DNA of 64,000 nt from Candidatus Electrothrix rattekaaiensis (lineage in GTDB: Bacteria > Desulfobacterota > Desulfobulbia > Desulfobulbales > Desulfobulbaceae), in assembly GCA_032595675.1 (NCBI GenBank), contig JAVQMD010000005.1:1-64000 (forward strand), given 5' to 3'. The notes below the pieces were generated by a model. That model saw only the letters and a list, made by a program, of their open reading frames with translations, made no database searches and had not been told where the DNA came from. The stretch's first letter is position 1. Each line of letters starts with the position of its first letter. This document shows, piece by piece, positions 49,882-58,687 of the stretch. Made by a program: the position numbers and the translations under genes.

Positions 49882-51257
49882 ATAAGATTGCAAATCGCAA
49901 AAAAGAGCTTAACCTCTTAGAGAAGAGCATAGATAAAAAACACATAGATACATATGGGAATCTCGGTATAGGCAAGACAGCATTTCTTCATTCTTTATGC
50001 GGGAAAATATCGTGCGGAAAATATCTTCCTATTCATGTCCAATTAATAAAGGTTAGTAAATTAATAGCTTTTTTAGATTTGATTGCTAAGGAATTTGACG
50101 AATTCTTTCAGCAAGAGAACTACTTCTTTACTTTCAGGAAATATATTTACAGTGATGGAGATTATGATATTGATAAGGCGAATGTTTTGTTTGGAGCCGC
50201 CCTTAATGCCGCCACGGAATCTATAAGTATAGCATTATGTTTTGATGGCACAGAAAAAGTGCCTTGTTCTATATGGGAAGATTTTGAAGAAAACATATTG
50301 AGATTTCATATAGAAATCGGTGAGGAAACAGACTCAAGGTTACGCATTATCACTGCTGGCCAAAAGCGAAGGAAGTGGACTTTCTTCCGAATGAAGAAGC
50401 AAGTAGAGGCATGTTGCTTAGATTCACTTGACAGAGAAAGCACCAAGGAAATGGTGCAACTGCTTGCGAGACAAGAAGAAATAGATTTTGACATAGAAAA
50501 TAGCAAGACTATCATAGACGATATTTATTCATTAACTCTAGGGCATCCCAAAAGCATTAAGCTTATAATTCAATATTGGAAAGAGCTGCAAGTTGATAAC
50601 AAGAAATACCAAGAAGGTATTGCAGCACTGCTCATCGAAAAATACATTCAGCCAGAGTTTATTGATCAAGCTAAGGGACTGATAGAGGATGAGCATTATC
50701 CTTCCTCTGCATCTTTACTTTCTCTCTTACAACATCTCGCTCCGTTACGTTTCATCTCAACCAAGCTTCTCCGAGAGGCTCTATCTCACTTATCTTCCTT
50801 TTCTTCTTTCTACAGTAAGAAACGGTCATTTTTTTTCAGCAAGCTCCTTCGTGCGTTACAAGGTGAACATCTTCTTGACTGGAACGAGGATAGGGAACGA
50901 TATGAATTTCCGGCTATTGTCCGGCATATCTTGTTAGAGGACTTGAAACAGAACAAAACGGAAAACTTGATTAAACTTCATCAGGAAATAGAAAGGGTAT
51001 ATCAAAAACTGACCTTTGAGAGCGTTGTTGATCGGCATGCTGATTTTATAGCACAGCTATATCATACTATTTCGTGGCAGGAAATTGATAACGCCAAAAG
51101 AAAGGAAGGCCATGATCTTGAAGAAACTCTGTGGAATGAAATCGATAAATACCTTAAAAAATACGGAGAGGATGCAATATCTCTCAGAAGCTTGTTAGAA
51201 GCAGATGATTATTTCAATAAGATGATGAATTGGGAAATTTTTTTTAGATCATTATAA
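49878..51257 (+). CDS. STAND-like P-loop NTPase, second gene of the island
   Basis: This 459-residue protein overlaps the membrane protein gene by 4 bases. It begins NRKKELNLLEKSIDKKHIDT, with the P-loop YGNLGIGKTAFLHSL (residues 26-40), a probable Walker B around SISIALCFDGTEKV, and LRIITAGQKRRKW as a sensor-like strand. LTLGHPKSIKLIIQYW corresponds to the GxP motif of STAND-type ATPases. A helical winged-helix-like region (SLLQHLAPLRFISTKLL) follows. The short C-terminus carries no obvious repeat or effector. A+T-rich, like its neighbours. Confidence 0.68.
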   Translation: MNKIANRKKELNLLEKSIDKKHIDTYGNLGIGKTAFLHSLCGKISCGKYLPIHVQLIKVSKLIAFLDLIAKEFDEFFQQENYFFTFRKYIYSDGDYDIDKANVLFGAALNAATESISIALCFDGTEKVPCSIWEDFEENILRFHIEIGEETDSRLRIITAGQKRRKWTFFRMKKQVEACCLDSLDRESTKEMVQLLARQEEIDFDIENSKTIIDDIYSLTLGHPKSIKLIIQYWKELQVDNKKYQEGIAALLIEKYIQPEFIDQAKGLIEDEHYPSSASLLSLLQHLAPLRFISTKLLREALSHLSSFSSFYSKKRSFFFSKLLRALQGEHLLDWNEDRERYEFPAIVRHILLEDLKQNKTENLIKLHQEIERVYQKLTFESVVDRHADFIAQLYHTISWQEIDNAKRKEGHDLEETLWNEIDKYLKKYGEDAISLRSLLEADDYFNKMMNWEIFFRSL

Positions 51258-51281
51258 AAAATAAATTAATAGTGAAGTACC

Positions 51282-54200
51282 ATGTCTGAATATGTAAGGT
51301 CTGATATATTTGTCGGTCGTACTGAAGAACAGGATGCTGTTCATAGTTTTATCCAGTCGGATAATAATTCTCGACTGCTGTGTATTTATAGCTCTGGTGA
51401 GGGCGGTTTTGGAAAAACACAGCTTCTTTTACAGGTTCGTGCCGCCTACCGGCAAGAAGAGGAAAATATAGTTGTCGGGCATCAGCTGATTGACTTTTAC
51501 CACCTTGATATGCAGAGAAAAATTGGGGTCATTGAAGCTCTTGCCAGGCAACTTGATCTCACCGAATCATTGCATCTTATAGCTGAATATCGTCAGAAAA
51601 GTATTTCCTTGGAAGACGATGAATACATCGAACAGCTCTTTAAAAAATTTTCAGCAGAATATCAAGAGTATGTTTCCAGGAATAAAGAAAGAACTTTTGT
51701 CTTTCTTTTTGACAGTTATGAACATATTCAACGCATCACTGACAAAGATGCGCATTCGACAGATCATTCCCATTGGATTGAAACCAAACTTATTCCTCTC
51801 TTAGTAAATGAACTCAATGTCCGAATCATCCTTGCCGGACGTCATCTGCCTACTGAGCTTGTTTCCGAGAAACCAATAGAACTCAAGCCGTTTTCTCCAG
51901 CTACCTCTGAAAACTTTTTAAAAGAGGTCTTACGAGAAGAGGGAGGTATTGCTCTCAAAGAAATGCAGGAACTGTACCGACTCACAGATGGGCATCCTAT
52001 CCGTTTGGCTCTTGCAGCTGATTGGCTCAGGCATTCCTATGACCCTGTGAACAAGTTACTTGACGGAATAGAGCCGGGAAAAGCATTTGAAGGCAGACTC
52101 ATCAAATATATTCGACAACAGCTTGAAGAAAACGAGAGTTTTTTTATTTCAAGCTATATCGCCATTGCCTATCAGCGGTTAAACGCTGATATCCTGCACC
52201 ATCTCACAGGAGAAAAAAAAGAGAATTGCGAAAAATATATAAAACAGATGCGGACGTGGTCGTTTATTAAACCCAAGGGCGAGGACTCTGTCATCCTGCA
52301 TGATGTTATGCATTCGCTCTTTGATAAATACATCAAAAGTGAAGATCCCGGGTTTTATCGTCAAAACTTGGAGCTTCTTATAGGGTATTACAAAAAAGTA
52401 ATCTTCGCGGAAAAGCAGACCTTATCTGAGACAGAACAAGAGAAATACATCCTTGAGATGGTGGACTATGGTTTTCAACTCGATTTTGACCAAGGCGTTG
52501 AGCGATTCTGCACCATCTTTGATCAGGTTATGGAGGATGGTCAGTATCATTTTGCATCGAATTTCTTACTGAAGGCTGCCGAAGATCTTCAGTTCCGCTA
52601 TAAAGGGCAATCGAACACGCTTAATTTCCTCAAAATCGATGCTAGAAAGATAGAGTATGACATTGAGACGGCTGAAGCTCCGGCAAAGGGCTTGGCTCGT
52701 GCTAATAGAATTATTGATCAGTATAAAGATAATGAACGGTGGAAGGAGTCAGACATTGAAGGGCTGATCCTGCTGAAAAAAGGCACGGCCTTATTCTACT
52801 TAAGCCGGTTTCGGGAAGCTATCAAAATCTTTCAGCAGGCGAGGTATATTCTCCTATGCAGCGATGATGGGTTAAATGCCCATTGGGCAACCAGCTGGAC
52901 AGGCTATACCTATTATCAGTTAGGTGATTTCCAACATGCGGAAGAGGAACTCAAGAAGAGCCGAGAGCTCTTTTATGAGAAAGCAGAGTCGGTAGTTCTG
53001 GAGGTTCAAGTATGGGATGAAGATAGAAAGAATGAATACCGCCGGATCTTACAGGGATACCAGATCAGTCTGGTTAATCTGGTACTTGTTTACTTTTCTA
53101 CAGGACGCTTATACGAAGCAACACGTCATGCTCGTATTTTTCTTCATATTAATGAAAATTTACAACGTAACGACAGGGAAATCGCCCGTGCGAAGGCAAC
53201 GCTGTCCCTAACAAGTTGGGTCATGGGGTATCGACTAGAAGCAAAGCAAGATCTTGATGATGCCTTGAAACTTGCTGGAGACGATCCCGTACTTGCAGGC
53301 CGTATAAAGATAGAGCAATTACGGCAGCATTTTCATGAATCAGGCTTTTTGTATTCTCATTTTCTTGAATATTATCGAGCTGATGATTTCAGAGAGGAGC
53401 TGGGGAAGATTCAAGACAGGCATCAGGAAAAATGCTTATCCATAGTATCTGACAACGAACAAATCCAAGATGTTGTCCAGGGGATTGAAGAGCTGATCGT
53501 TAAAAAGGATCTGGGAATCACCAAAGAGTTGCTTGCAGCCTATCTGGTGCAGGCGGATTTATTGCTTTTGAGAGTGCCACAAGTTTCTTGGAGTACCATA
53601 GAAAAAGTTTTGAGAAAAGGGCTTCAGAAGAATATTAGAAATAAAGATCTTCAGCTCTACGAGAAAATTCAATCACTTGGAAACCTTGTCAGGCTGTGCT
53701 ATTTTGCGAAAGCTTGGAATACATCAGATGCTCAAGAGGTATCTGATAAGTTAGATGAGTATAAAAAGAAGTTTTTAGAAGCGTTTGAGCGAATGAGCCA
53801 TATAAAAACAAAAAAAGATGAATCGTTATATCCAGAGTTGCTGGCTCGATATAATCTTCTCTATGGAAATATACTTTTTGATGATGCAATAAAAAATACT
53901 GATTTAGAGCAGCTCCAGGAAGCAATAAATTACTATTTGAATGCAGCTGACCTCTTAAAAGATTTTGTTTTGTTAAAGGATAATCCTTTTTATATCATTC
54001 GGCATCGCCTAATTACGTTTATTGAGAGCATTGAAGGGGATAAGCAAGATAGGATAGACAAAAATAAGTATTTGAAAATTAGAGGAGGCTATAGCTGTTC
54101 ACCAGATACTATGAATTTATTTGAAGTTATGTTTGACTCCACTCTATTATGCCTTCCTTCGACGAAGGTAGAAGATATAGAAGCAGATGCAAAGAAGCTA

Positions 54201-55445
54201 CATGATGAGGAGCAACACGTTAAATTTTTAGAAAAATTTATTTGGGCAGAGTCGCTGACAGATGCGCTGAAAAATGGTATTGAGCGAAAAGAGGTCAAAC
54301 CAAAGCAACGAATACGCCTGCAGCTCTTGCTGGCTATGTGGCTTATGAGGAAATCTCGAATTTATAGAGGGATGAGGACTGGAAATATTGATTTTGCTTT
54401 GAAGTCCTATAAGGAAGCAGAGCAAGCTATCGAAGTGTTAACAAGAGAACTTGGTGAAGACGCAATTGAAATTCTATCTCTGAAGGGGCGTCTATATGCT
54501 GGGATAGGTACAGTGCTTTATCGGCAGGGATCTTATGAGGAATTTCTGGAGTTTTACCAGAAGGATGAGCTGGAACTAACGGCTACCTTATTTAAAAGAG
54601 ATTACAAAGAACATACTGATCGCGCACGGGATTTTTTGTTTACAGGGAGAAATTTACTAAAACAGGCGCATGAAAAAATAAAAAAAGGGAATGCAGAACT
54701 TCGGATTGAGAAATTACCTTACCTGAATGCACGGTGGTTAGGGGAAATTAATTTTAGAATTGGTGAATTTCGGTGGGTAAATAGAGAATTTGAAAAGTCT
54801 AAAAAAGATTTCATAGAAGCTGTTGACCAATACAAAAAAGGAAAGGATGCTCCTATTGATCGAAGGCTTGATGCTATGGAGAGCTATATAACAGCTGTGT
54901 ATTTTTCTAAAGAAAATAAGCTGAAACTTTCAAAAGTTGATGAGCAATGCACATCATTTATTCGAGAAATAGAAAAGAACGAACAAGAATGTCCAACTAT
55001 CCTTGCTAAGCTGCGACTCACACAAGGTGATGATATTTTTAATATCCTTTTTAGTCTTGACGAAAAACAAATTAAAGATCAAAGATTCTACCAAGATATT
55101 AAGTATTCTTTACGAGGGGAATATCGTAACGATATCCATGCAGGCAGGTTGCATAAAGAGGTTCAAAAATCACTACGCAGGATGGTGATTTGTTATGTGC
55201 AAGCGTGTAGCCTTATGAAACAAGCTCAGAGTGAACGTAATTTTGCAGTCTCTGTTAGAGTCATAATCAGGAGGATCAGAATGCTTTCTGATGACCTTGT
55301 GATAGAAAAAATACATTCTGTTCTTGGTGAAATGTGGCGAGAATATGAAGGGTTGCATGATTCCAAGGTGGTGCTGAAAACAGTGTTAGAGTTTGCTCGT
55401 GTGCTGGAGGGCCTTACAAAGAAACCTTCTAATAACCCTTCATAA
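51282..55445 (+). CDS. Large STAND-type NTPase with helical (TPR-like) repeats, third gene of the island
   Basis: This 1387-residue protein starts 24 bases after the previous gene. The N-terminal NTPase has FVGRTEEQDAVHSFI, the P-loop YSSGEGGFGKTQLLLQV (about 36-52), FVFLFDSYEHIQR (Walker B, Asp144), VRIILAGRHLP and LTDGHPIRLALAADWL (GxP motif). From about residue 450 the protein is helical with TPR-like pairs (AIKIFQQARYILL, then HWATSWTGYTYYQLGDFQHA). Such receptors sense a ligand through the repeats and oligomerise on ATP binding. No nuclease, TIR or protease effector is fused, so the output is likely one of the two partner proteins. Confidence 0.75.
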   Translation: MSEYVRSDIFVGRTEEQDAVHSFIQSDNNSRLLCIYSSGEGGFGKTQLLLQVRAAYRQEEENIVVGHQLIDFYHLDMQRKIGVIEALARQLDLTESLHLIAEYRQKSISLEDDEYIEQLFKKFSAEYQEYVSRNKERTFVFLFDSYEHIQRITDKDAHSTDHSHWIETKLIPLLVNELNVRIILAGRHLPTELVSEKPIELKPFSPATSENFLKEVLREEGGIALKEMQELYRLTDGHPIRLALAADWLRHSYDPVNKLLDGIEPGKAFEGRLIKYIRQQLEENESFFISSYIAIAYQRLNADILHHLTGEKKENCEKYIKQMRTWSFIKPKGEDSVILHDVMHSLFDKYIKSEDPGFYRQNLELLIGYYKKVIFAEKQTLSETEQEKYILEMVDYGFQLDFDQGVERFCTIFDQVMEDGQYHFASNFLLKAAEDLQFRYKGQSNTLNFLKIDARKIEYDIETAEAPAKGLARANRIIDQYKDNERWKESDIEGLILLKKGTALFYLSRFREAIKIFQQARYILLCSDDGLNAHWATSWTGYTYYQLGDFQHAEEELKKSRELFYEKAESVVLEVQVWDEDRKNEYRRILQGYQISLVNLVLVYFSTGRLYEATRHARIFLHINENLQRNDREIARAKATLSLTSWVMGYRLEAKQDLDDALKLAGDDPVLAGRIKIEQLRQHFHESGFLYSHFLEYYRADDFREELGKIQDRHQEKCLSIVSDNEQIQDVVQGIEELIVKKDLGITKELLAAYLVQADLLLLRVPQVSWSTIEKVLRKGLQKNIRNKDLQLYEKIQSLGNLVRLCYFAKAWNTSDAQEVSDKLDEYKKKFLEAFERMSHIKTKKDESLYPELLARYNLLYGNILFDDAIKNTDLEQLQEAINYYLNAADLLKDFVLLKDNPFYIIRHRLITFIESIEGDKQDRIDKNKYLKIRGGYSCSPDTMNLFEVMFDSTLLCLPSTKVEDIEADAKKLHDEEQHVKFLEKFIWAESLTDALKNGIERKEVKPKQRIRLQLLLAMWLMRKSRIYRGMRTGNIDFALKSYKEAEQAIEVLTRELGEDAIEILSLKGRLYAGIGTVLYRQGSYEEFLEFYQKDELELTATLFKRDYKEHTDRARDFLFTGRNLLKQAHEKIKKGNAELRIEKLPYLNARWLGEINFRIGEFRWVNREFEKSKKDFIEAVDQYKKGKDAPIDRRLDAMESYITAVYFSKENKLKLSKVDEQCTSFIREIEKNEQECPTILAKLRLTQGDDIFNILFSLDEKQIKDQRFYQDIKYSLRGEYRNDIHAGRLHKEVQKSLRRMVICYVQACSLMKQAQSERNFAVSVRVIIRRIRMLSDDLVIEKIHSVLGEMWREYEGLHDSKVVLKTVLEFARVLEGLTKKPSNNPS

Positions 55446-55478
55446 TAAAGCAATACACTGATACTCTCTCTTCTTCTC

Positions 55479-55508
55479 TTGCCGTAAAGCTCTCTTTTAA
55501 GCTATACT
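55479..55508 (+). promoter_or_regulatory. Candidate sigma-70 promoter for the peptide/radical SAM pair
   Basis: TTGCCG (55479-55484), an 18-base spacer and TATACT (55503-55508) lie about 36 bases before the ATG of the small peptide gene. The start site would be near 55515, leaving a short leader with no strong ribosome site. The assignment is by consensus only. Confidence 0.45.
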
Positions 55509-55543
55509 GGTAAGAGAAGATAAATCCTTTACCATAACTCATT

Positions 55544-55711
55544 ATGTCTACATCTGAAAAGTATCTGGCAACGCTCTACCCATCCATACCTCCCCAGCTC
55601 AATATTAAAATCTCCATGAGCCATAGCAGTAAAACTCAAAAAAGTCACGGAGGACAAAGCAAGGAATTCTCAGAGCTTGCCAAAAAGACTTCAATACTCA
55701 GAAGTCACTGA
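55544..55711 (+). CDS. Candidate RiPP precursor peptide, 55 residues
   Basis: ATG 55544 opens a frame whose TGA (55709-55711) overlaps the ATG of the radical SAM gene by one base, so the two are translationally coupled. The peptide starts MSTSEKYLATLYPSIPPQLN (possible leader), continues IKISMSHSSKTQKSHGG, and ends with a polar basic segment (SKEFSELAKKTSILRSH). A Gly-Gly pair lies near residue 37. There are no Cys residues, so thioether rings are unlikely; Ser, Thr, Lys, His or aliphatic positions would be the targets. It is unlike any precursor I recognise. The status rests on position and coupling. Confidence 0.5.
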   Translation: MSTSEKYLATLYPSIPPQLNIKISMSHSSKTQKSHGGQSKEFSELAKKTSILRSH

Positions 55712-56928
55712 TGTTTTCCCCGTCCGCCCCTATTTCCTTCTCTGTCGAGCTAACAAACGCCTGTCCGAACAGTTGCCAAGGATGCGCTAACTCTTGGAAT
55801 AAAAAGCACCAGGAATCCCTCAAAGATTGGAAGACAGTCCTCGACAGGATAGCCCCTCCTGAACATCGTCAGAAATACGCGGAACTCATTCGCCTGACCG
55901 GCGGAGAACCCACCCTGCATAAAGATTTCCCGGCCATCATAGAGTATATCGACAGCTTTGATATCGACTATGCTGTCTTCACCTCCGGGCGTTGGCAGAA
56001 TGACTTATTGCCCCTTTTTATATCCTGCAACAATCTCACAGGACTGCTCATCAGCCTGCATGGCAAAGATGCTCCAACACATGATGCCTTTGTTCAGTCA
56101 GCAAATGCCTTTGAAGAAACCTGCATAACGATTCAGCGTGCAACAGAGGCAGGTATTGAGGTATTTACCAACTCGGTACTCACTCAGGATGTCTGCGAGC
56201 AGCTTGATGATATCATTGCTCTCTCTCAAAAACTCGGGGCGAACTATGCTGTTTTTAATCGCTACTTGGGGCCTCCGCACCGACAGGAACCTGCTGATTC
56301 AACCCTGCGCGACACTATAGCCGCCATTGAAAAATACCAGGGTCAAGGAATCCAATGTCGTATGGGCAACAGCGTTCCTCCTTGCTTTATCGAGACTACA
56401 TCAGAGGGAGCAAACAGCGGCATAGAGCATTGTGTCATCTCGCCGCAGGGATGGGTCAGGCCGGACAGCACCATGCCCTATGTCTTCGGTAACCTCTTTG
56501 AGGACTCCATAGAAACGATCTGGAAGTCGAAAGAAGCTGAATCGTATAGAAACGCTTTGCCGGACACCTGTTTACAATGCGTTGCCCTGCCGCAATGCCG
56601 AGGCGGCTACCGCCTGCCGACAGAAAAAGAGCAGGCCTTTCAACCTGACCGGCTCATGCGGGAGCCATTGACGCAAGTCCCCGTCCATCAAGTTGATCTT
56701 AATCTGCAATGGAAACCAATCCCGCTCTTTAAAAATATTCGCAAAGAAGGATTCGGTTATCTCATAACTCGCTATAATTACTCCATCCCCGCGAGTGAGC
56801 ATGCGTATCCCCTTTTAACAAAAATAGACGGGACAATGACCTTGGCTCAATTAGAAGATCAATTCGGCACAGACTGTTTAGATTTTATCGGCTATCTCTA
56901 TCAGAATCGATTTGTTCACTTTCAGTAG
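55711..56928 (+). CDS. Radical SAM/SPASM-type maturase with C-terminal PqqD-like domain
   Basis: This 405-residue protein has the radical SAM cluster motif ELTNACPNSCQGCANSW (Cys18, Cys22, Cys25) and LIRLTGGEPTLHKDF. The SPASM-like region around residues 230-300 has EHCVISPQGWVRPDS, FGNLFEDSIETIWKS, and CLQCVALPQCRGGYR, supplying Cys ligands for an auxiliary Fe-S cluster. Residues 350-405 (YNYSIPASEHAYPLLTKIDG then MTLAQLEDQFG) resemble a PqqD winged-helix RiPP recognition element. It probably modifies the peptide encoded just upstream. A protease or exporter gene is not adjacent. Confidence 0.82.
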   Translation: MFSPSAPISFSVELTNACPNSCQGCANSWNKKHQESLKDWKTVLDRIAPPEHRQKYAELIRLTGGEPTLHKDFPAIIEYIDSFDIDYAVFTSGRWQNDLLPLFISCNNLTGLLISLHGKDAPTHDAFVQSANAFEETCITIQRATEAGIEVFTNSVLTQDVCEQLDDIIALSQKLGANYAVFNRYLGPPHRQEPADSTLRDTIAAIEKYQGQGIQCRMGNSVPPCFIETTSEGANSGIEHCVISPQGWVRPDSTMPYVFGNLFEDSIETIWKSKEAESYRNALPDTCLQCVALPQCRGGYRLPTEKEQAFQPDRLMREPLTQVPVHQVDLNLQWKPIPLFKNIRKEGFGYLITRYNYSIPASEHAYPLLTKIDGTMTLAQLEDQFGTDCLDFIGYLYQNRFVHFQ

Positions 56929-56956
56929 AGAAGACCCGGCTCATCCTTCGATAAAT

Positions 56957-56995
56957 ACGGGACGCCAATTAACCCTGAAACACTCACCGGCAAAC
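56957..56995. repeat. Short dispersed repeat with GGGACG core, copy 3
   Basis: ACGGGACGCCAATTAACCCT, then GAAACACTCACCGGCAAA, matches the copies at 5231-5275 and 58010-58057, lacking the TACC of the core. It is followed directly by the terminator-like hairpin and the antitoxin gene. Confidence 0.55.
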
Positions 56996-56996
56996 A

Positions 56997-57033
56997 AGCC
57001 CCTGAGTCGAGCATGATACAGGGCCTTGTTTGT
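56997..57033 (+). terminator. Terminator-like hairpin downstream of the radical SAM gene
   Basis: AAGCCCCTG and CAGGGCCTT pair with one mismatch across a GAGTCGAGCATGATA loop, then TGTTTGTCTC. It is a diverged copy of the terminator at 6299-6336 (shared loop AGTCrAGCATGAT) and precedes the paralogous antitoxin gene, as that one does. Confidence 0.6.
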
Positions 57034-57111
57034 CTCTCCATCATTCATCTTGCCCTCCTCGCTCACATAATGTAACATTCTTTTGTGGAAAAAGAGATAA
57101 AACGGAGAAAG

Positions 57112-57273
57112 ATGATTTCGGATAAATCGTACAGCATGAAACAGGCGGCGCGGCAGTTGCAGAATATTGTCAATTTTGTCGAACAGGGACAATCTGTCGG
57201 ACTGGCTCGCGATGAAGAACCGGTTGTATACTGGTCTCAACAGGAAACGAAACGATATTTACGCAAAAACTAA
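57112..57273 (+). CDS. Phd-like antitoxin of a PIN toxin module
   Basis: The start at ATG 57112 (MISDKSYSMKQAARQLQNIV) follows GGAG and agrees with the paralogue at 6415; an upstream GTG frame is not supported. The product has 53 residues, including NFVEQGQSVGLARDEEPVVYW. The short Phd/YefM-like N-terminal DNA-binding fold is visible, with a short toxin-binding C-terminus. The PIN toxin gene starts 24 bases downstream. It likely represses this operon together with the toxin. Confidence 0.7.
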   Translation: MISDKSYSMKQAARQLQNIVNFVEQGQSVGLARDEEPVVYWSQQETKRYLRKN

Positions 57274-57297
57274 AGCAGCATCAGAGAAGCAAAAGAC

Positions 57298-57768
57298 ATG
57301 AATGTCTATGTCGAAACATCAATAATAAGTTATCTTACTGCACGTCCAACCAATGATATTCGGGCCGCAGCACATCAAAATGCCACTCTGGAGTGGTGGT
57401 CATCAAGAAGAAGCGAGTTTACGCTGTATATCTCGGAATTCGTGACCGCCGAAGCTGCGGAAGGAAATGCCGAGGCAGCTAACCGAAGACTTACAGCAAT
57501 TGCAGATTTGCAGCTGCTTCAGGCTACGCCGGAAGTGATGTCCCTTGCTGAGAAGCTGTTACATGCAGGTGCGTTGCCCCGAAAAGCCTATGGTGATGCG
57601 TTTCATATCGCTATTTCTGCGGTTCACGGTATGGATTATTTGCTGACCTGGAATTGTAAACACATAGCCAATGCCGTAATGAGGCCGAAAATCGAAGCTG
57701 TTTGCATGATTGAAGATTATGCCCCTCCGATCATCTGCACACCGGAAGAACTTATGAGTGAGGAGTGA
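57298..57768 (+). CDS. PIN-domain toxin
   Basis: This 156-residue protein begins MNVYVETSIISYLTARPTND, the VYVETSIISYL variant of the PIN start, where Glu6 replaces the usual first Asp. Other acidic residues are in EFVTAEAAEGNAEAA and AYGDAFHIAISAVHGMDYLLTWN. They form a metal-dependent ribonuclease site. It is followed within 3 bases by a small gene that usually accompanies this PIN subgroup. Confidence 0.85.
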   Translation: MNVYVETSIISYLTARPTNDIRAAAHQNATLEWWSSRRSEFTLYISEFVTAEAAEGNAEAANRRLTAIADLQLLQATPEVMSLAEKLLHAGALPRKAYGDAFHIAISAVHGMDYLLTWNCKHIANAVMRPKIEAVCMIEDYAPPIICTPEELMSEE

Positions 57769-57771
57769 GCA

Positions 57772-57954
57772 ATGCGGGAGTGGGAAGATCCTATTGTTAA
57801 AGAAACGAGAGAATTACGTGATAATTATACTTCCCGGTTCAAGGGAGATATGAAAGCAATGTATCAGGATATCCTGCGTCGACAGCAGGCGCATAAGGAG
57901 AGGCTTACAACGCTTCCGTCACGCAAGCCGAAACATCGTAACTCTTCGACATAG
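57772..57954 (+). CDS. Small partner protein of the PIN toxin, probable antitoxin
   Basis: This 60-residue protein starts MREWEDPIVKETRELRDNYT and continues SRFKGDMKAMYQDILRRQQ. Short proteins with a DPIVxExRxxR start occur directly after PIN proteins of this subgroup and are thought to be their antitoxins. With the Phd-like gene upstream, the locus has two candidate antitoxins around one toxin. The gene starts 3 bases after the toxin stop. Confidence 0.75.
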   Translation: MREWEDPIVKETRELRDNYTSRFKGDMKAMYQDILRRQQAHKERLTTLPSRKPKHRNSST

Positions 57955-58009
57955 CACGACTAGGGAAAGAGATATGATTGTGTCGTTTTGTATGAAATCA
58001 AATAAGGGA

Positions 58010-58057
58010 CGTTAAATAAGGGACGTACCCCAATTAGCCCTGAAACACTCACCAGCA
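58010..58057. repeat. Short dispersed repeat with GGGGACGTACCC core, copy 4
   Basis: AATAAGGGACGT appears twice in tandem (58010 and 58026 region) and leads into ACCCCAATTAGCCCTGAAAC, then ACTCACCAGCAAAA. It matches the copies at 5231-5275 and 56957-56995. It precedes the second DUF4160-DUF2442 module. Confidence 0.6.
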
Positions 58058-58150
58058 AAAACGACCTGCCCCGCAGTTCCTTTGAGATCAACATCCCGGA
58101 TGTTTTTTACGCAACCGCAACAATATTTCATATAAAAAGACGAGAAGAAA

Positions 58151-58411
58151 ATGCCTGAAGTGTCAAGATTCTTTGGAATCATAATCAGGATGTACTATGA
58201 TGAACACAACCCTCCTCATTTCCATGCTGAGTATCAGGGGAATAAAGCAGTGTTTGATCTTAACGGCAATATGACAAAAGGGGATTTGCAATCCAAAACA
58301 GCAAGAAAACTCGTGCGAGAATGGGTTGATTTGCACAACGAAGAGATTTCCCGAAATTGGGATTTGGCAATGAACGACCGGCAACTCAATAAGATTGCTC
58401 CTCTTGATTGA
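58151..58411 (+). CDS. DUF4160 protein, module 2
   Basis: This 86-residue protein has [34 protein letters not shown], and [20 protein letters not shown]. It is a clear paralogue of the protein at 19070-19342, with the conserved PHFHAEY. A GAGAAG site precedes the ATG. The DUF2442 partner follows after 13 bases. As in module 1, a GGGACGTACCC repeat lies upstream. Confidence 0.86.
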   Translation: MPEVSRFFGIIIRMYYDEHNPPHFHAEYQGNKAVFDLNGNMTKGDLQSKTARKLVREWVDLHNEEISRNWDLAMNDRQLNKIAPLD

Positions 58412-58424
58412 GCAGGAGATTTCT

Positions 58425-58673
58425 ATGTGGAATATGAATGATGTTAAAAAGATAGCATATCAGAATGATTATATCTACTATGTTGAGTTCGATGACGGGA
58501 CAAACGGAAAAATTGATTTCTCACCGTATTTAAGCCGGGGGACGGTTTTTAAACCGCTTTCCGATCTTAATTTCTTTAAGCAGGCCACAGTTGAAGGGGG
58601 AACAATCACCTGGCCTAATGGTCTGGATATCGCCCCGGAAACCCTGTATAAAAAATGTGAACAAATTAACTGA
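58425..58673 (+). CDS. DUF2442 protein, module 2
   Basis: The start is placed at ATG 58425 ([20 protein letters not shown]) after AGGAGATTTCT. The product has 82 residues with [40 protein letters not shown] and APETLYKKC, the DUF2442 pattern. It is probably the functional partner of the DUF4160 protein. The module is separate from the PIN locus upstream but forms one defence-like cluster with it. Confidence 0.86.
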   Translation: MWNMNDVKKIAYQNDYIYYVEFDDGTNGKIDFSPYLSRGTVFKPLSDLNFFKQATVEGGTITWPNGLDIAPETLYKKCEQIN

Positions 58674-58687
58674 CCGAACACTTGACG

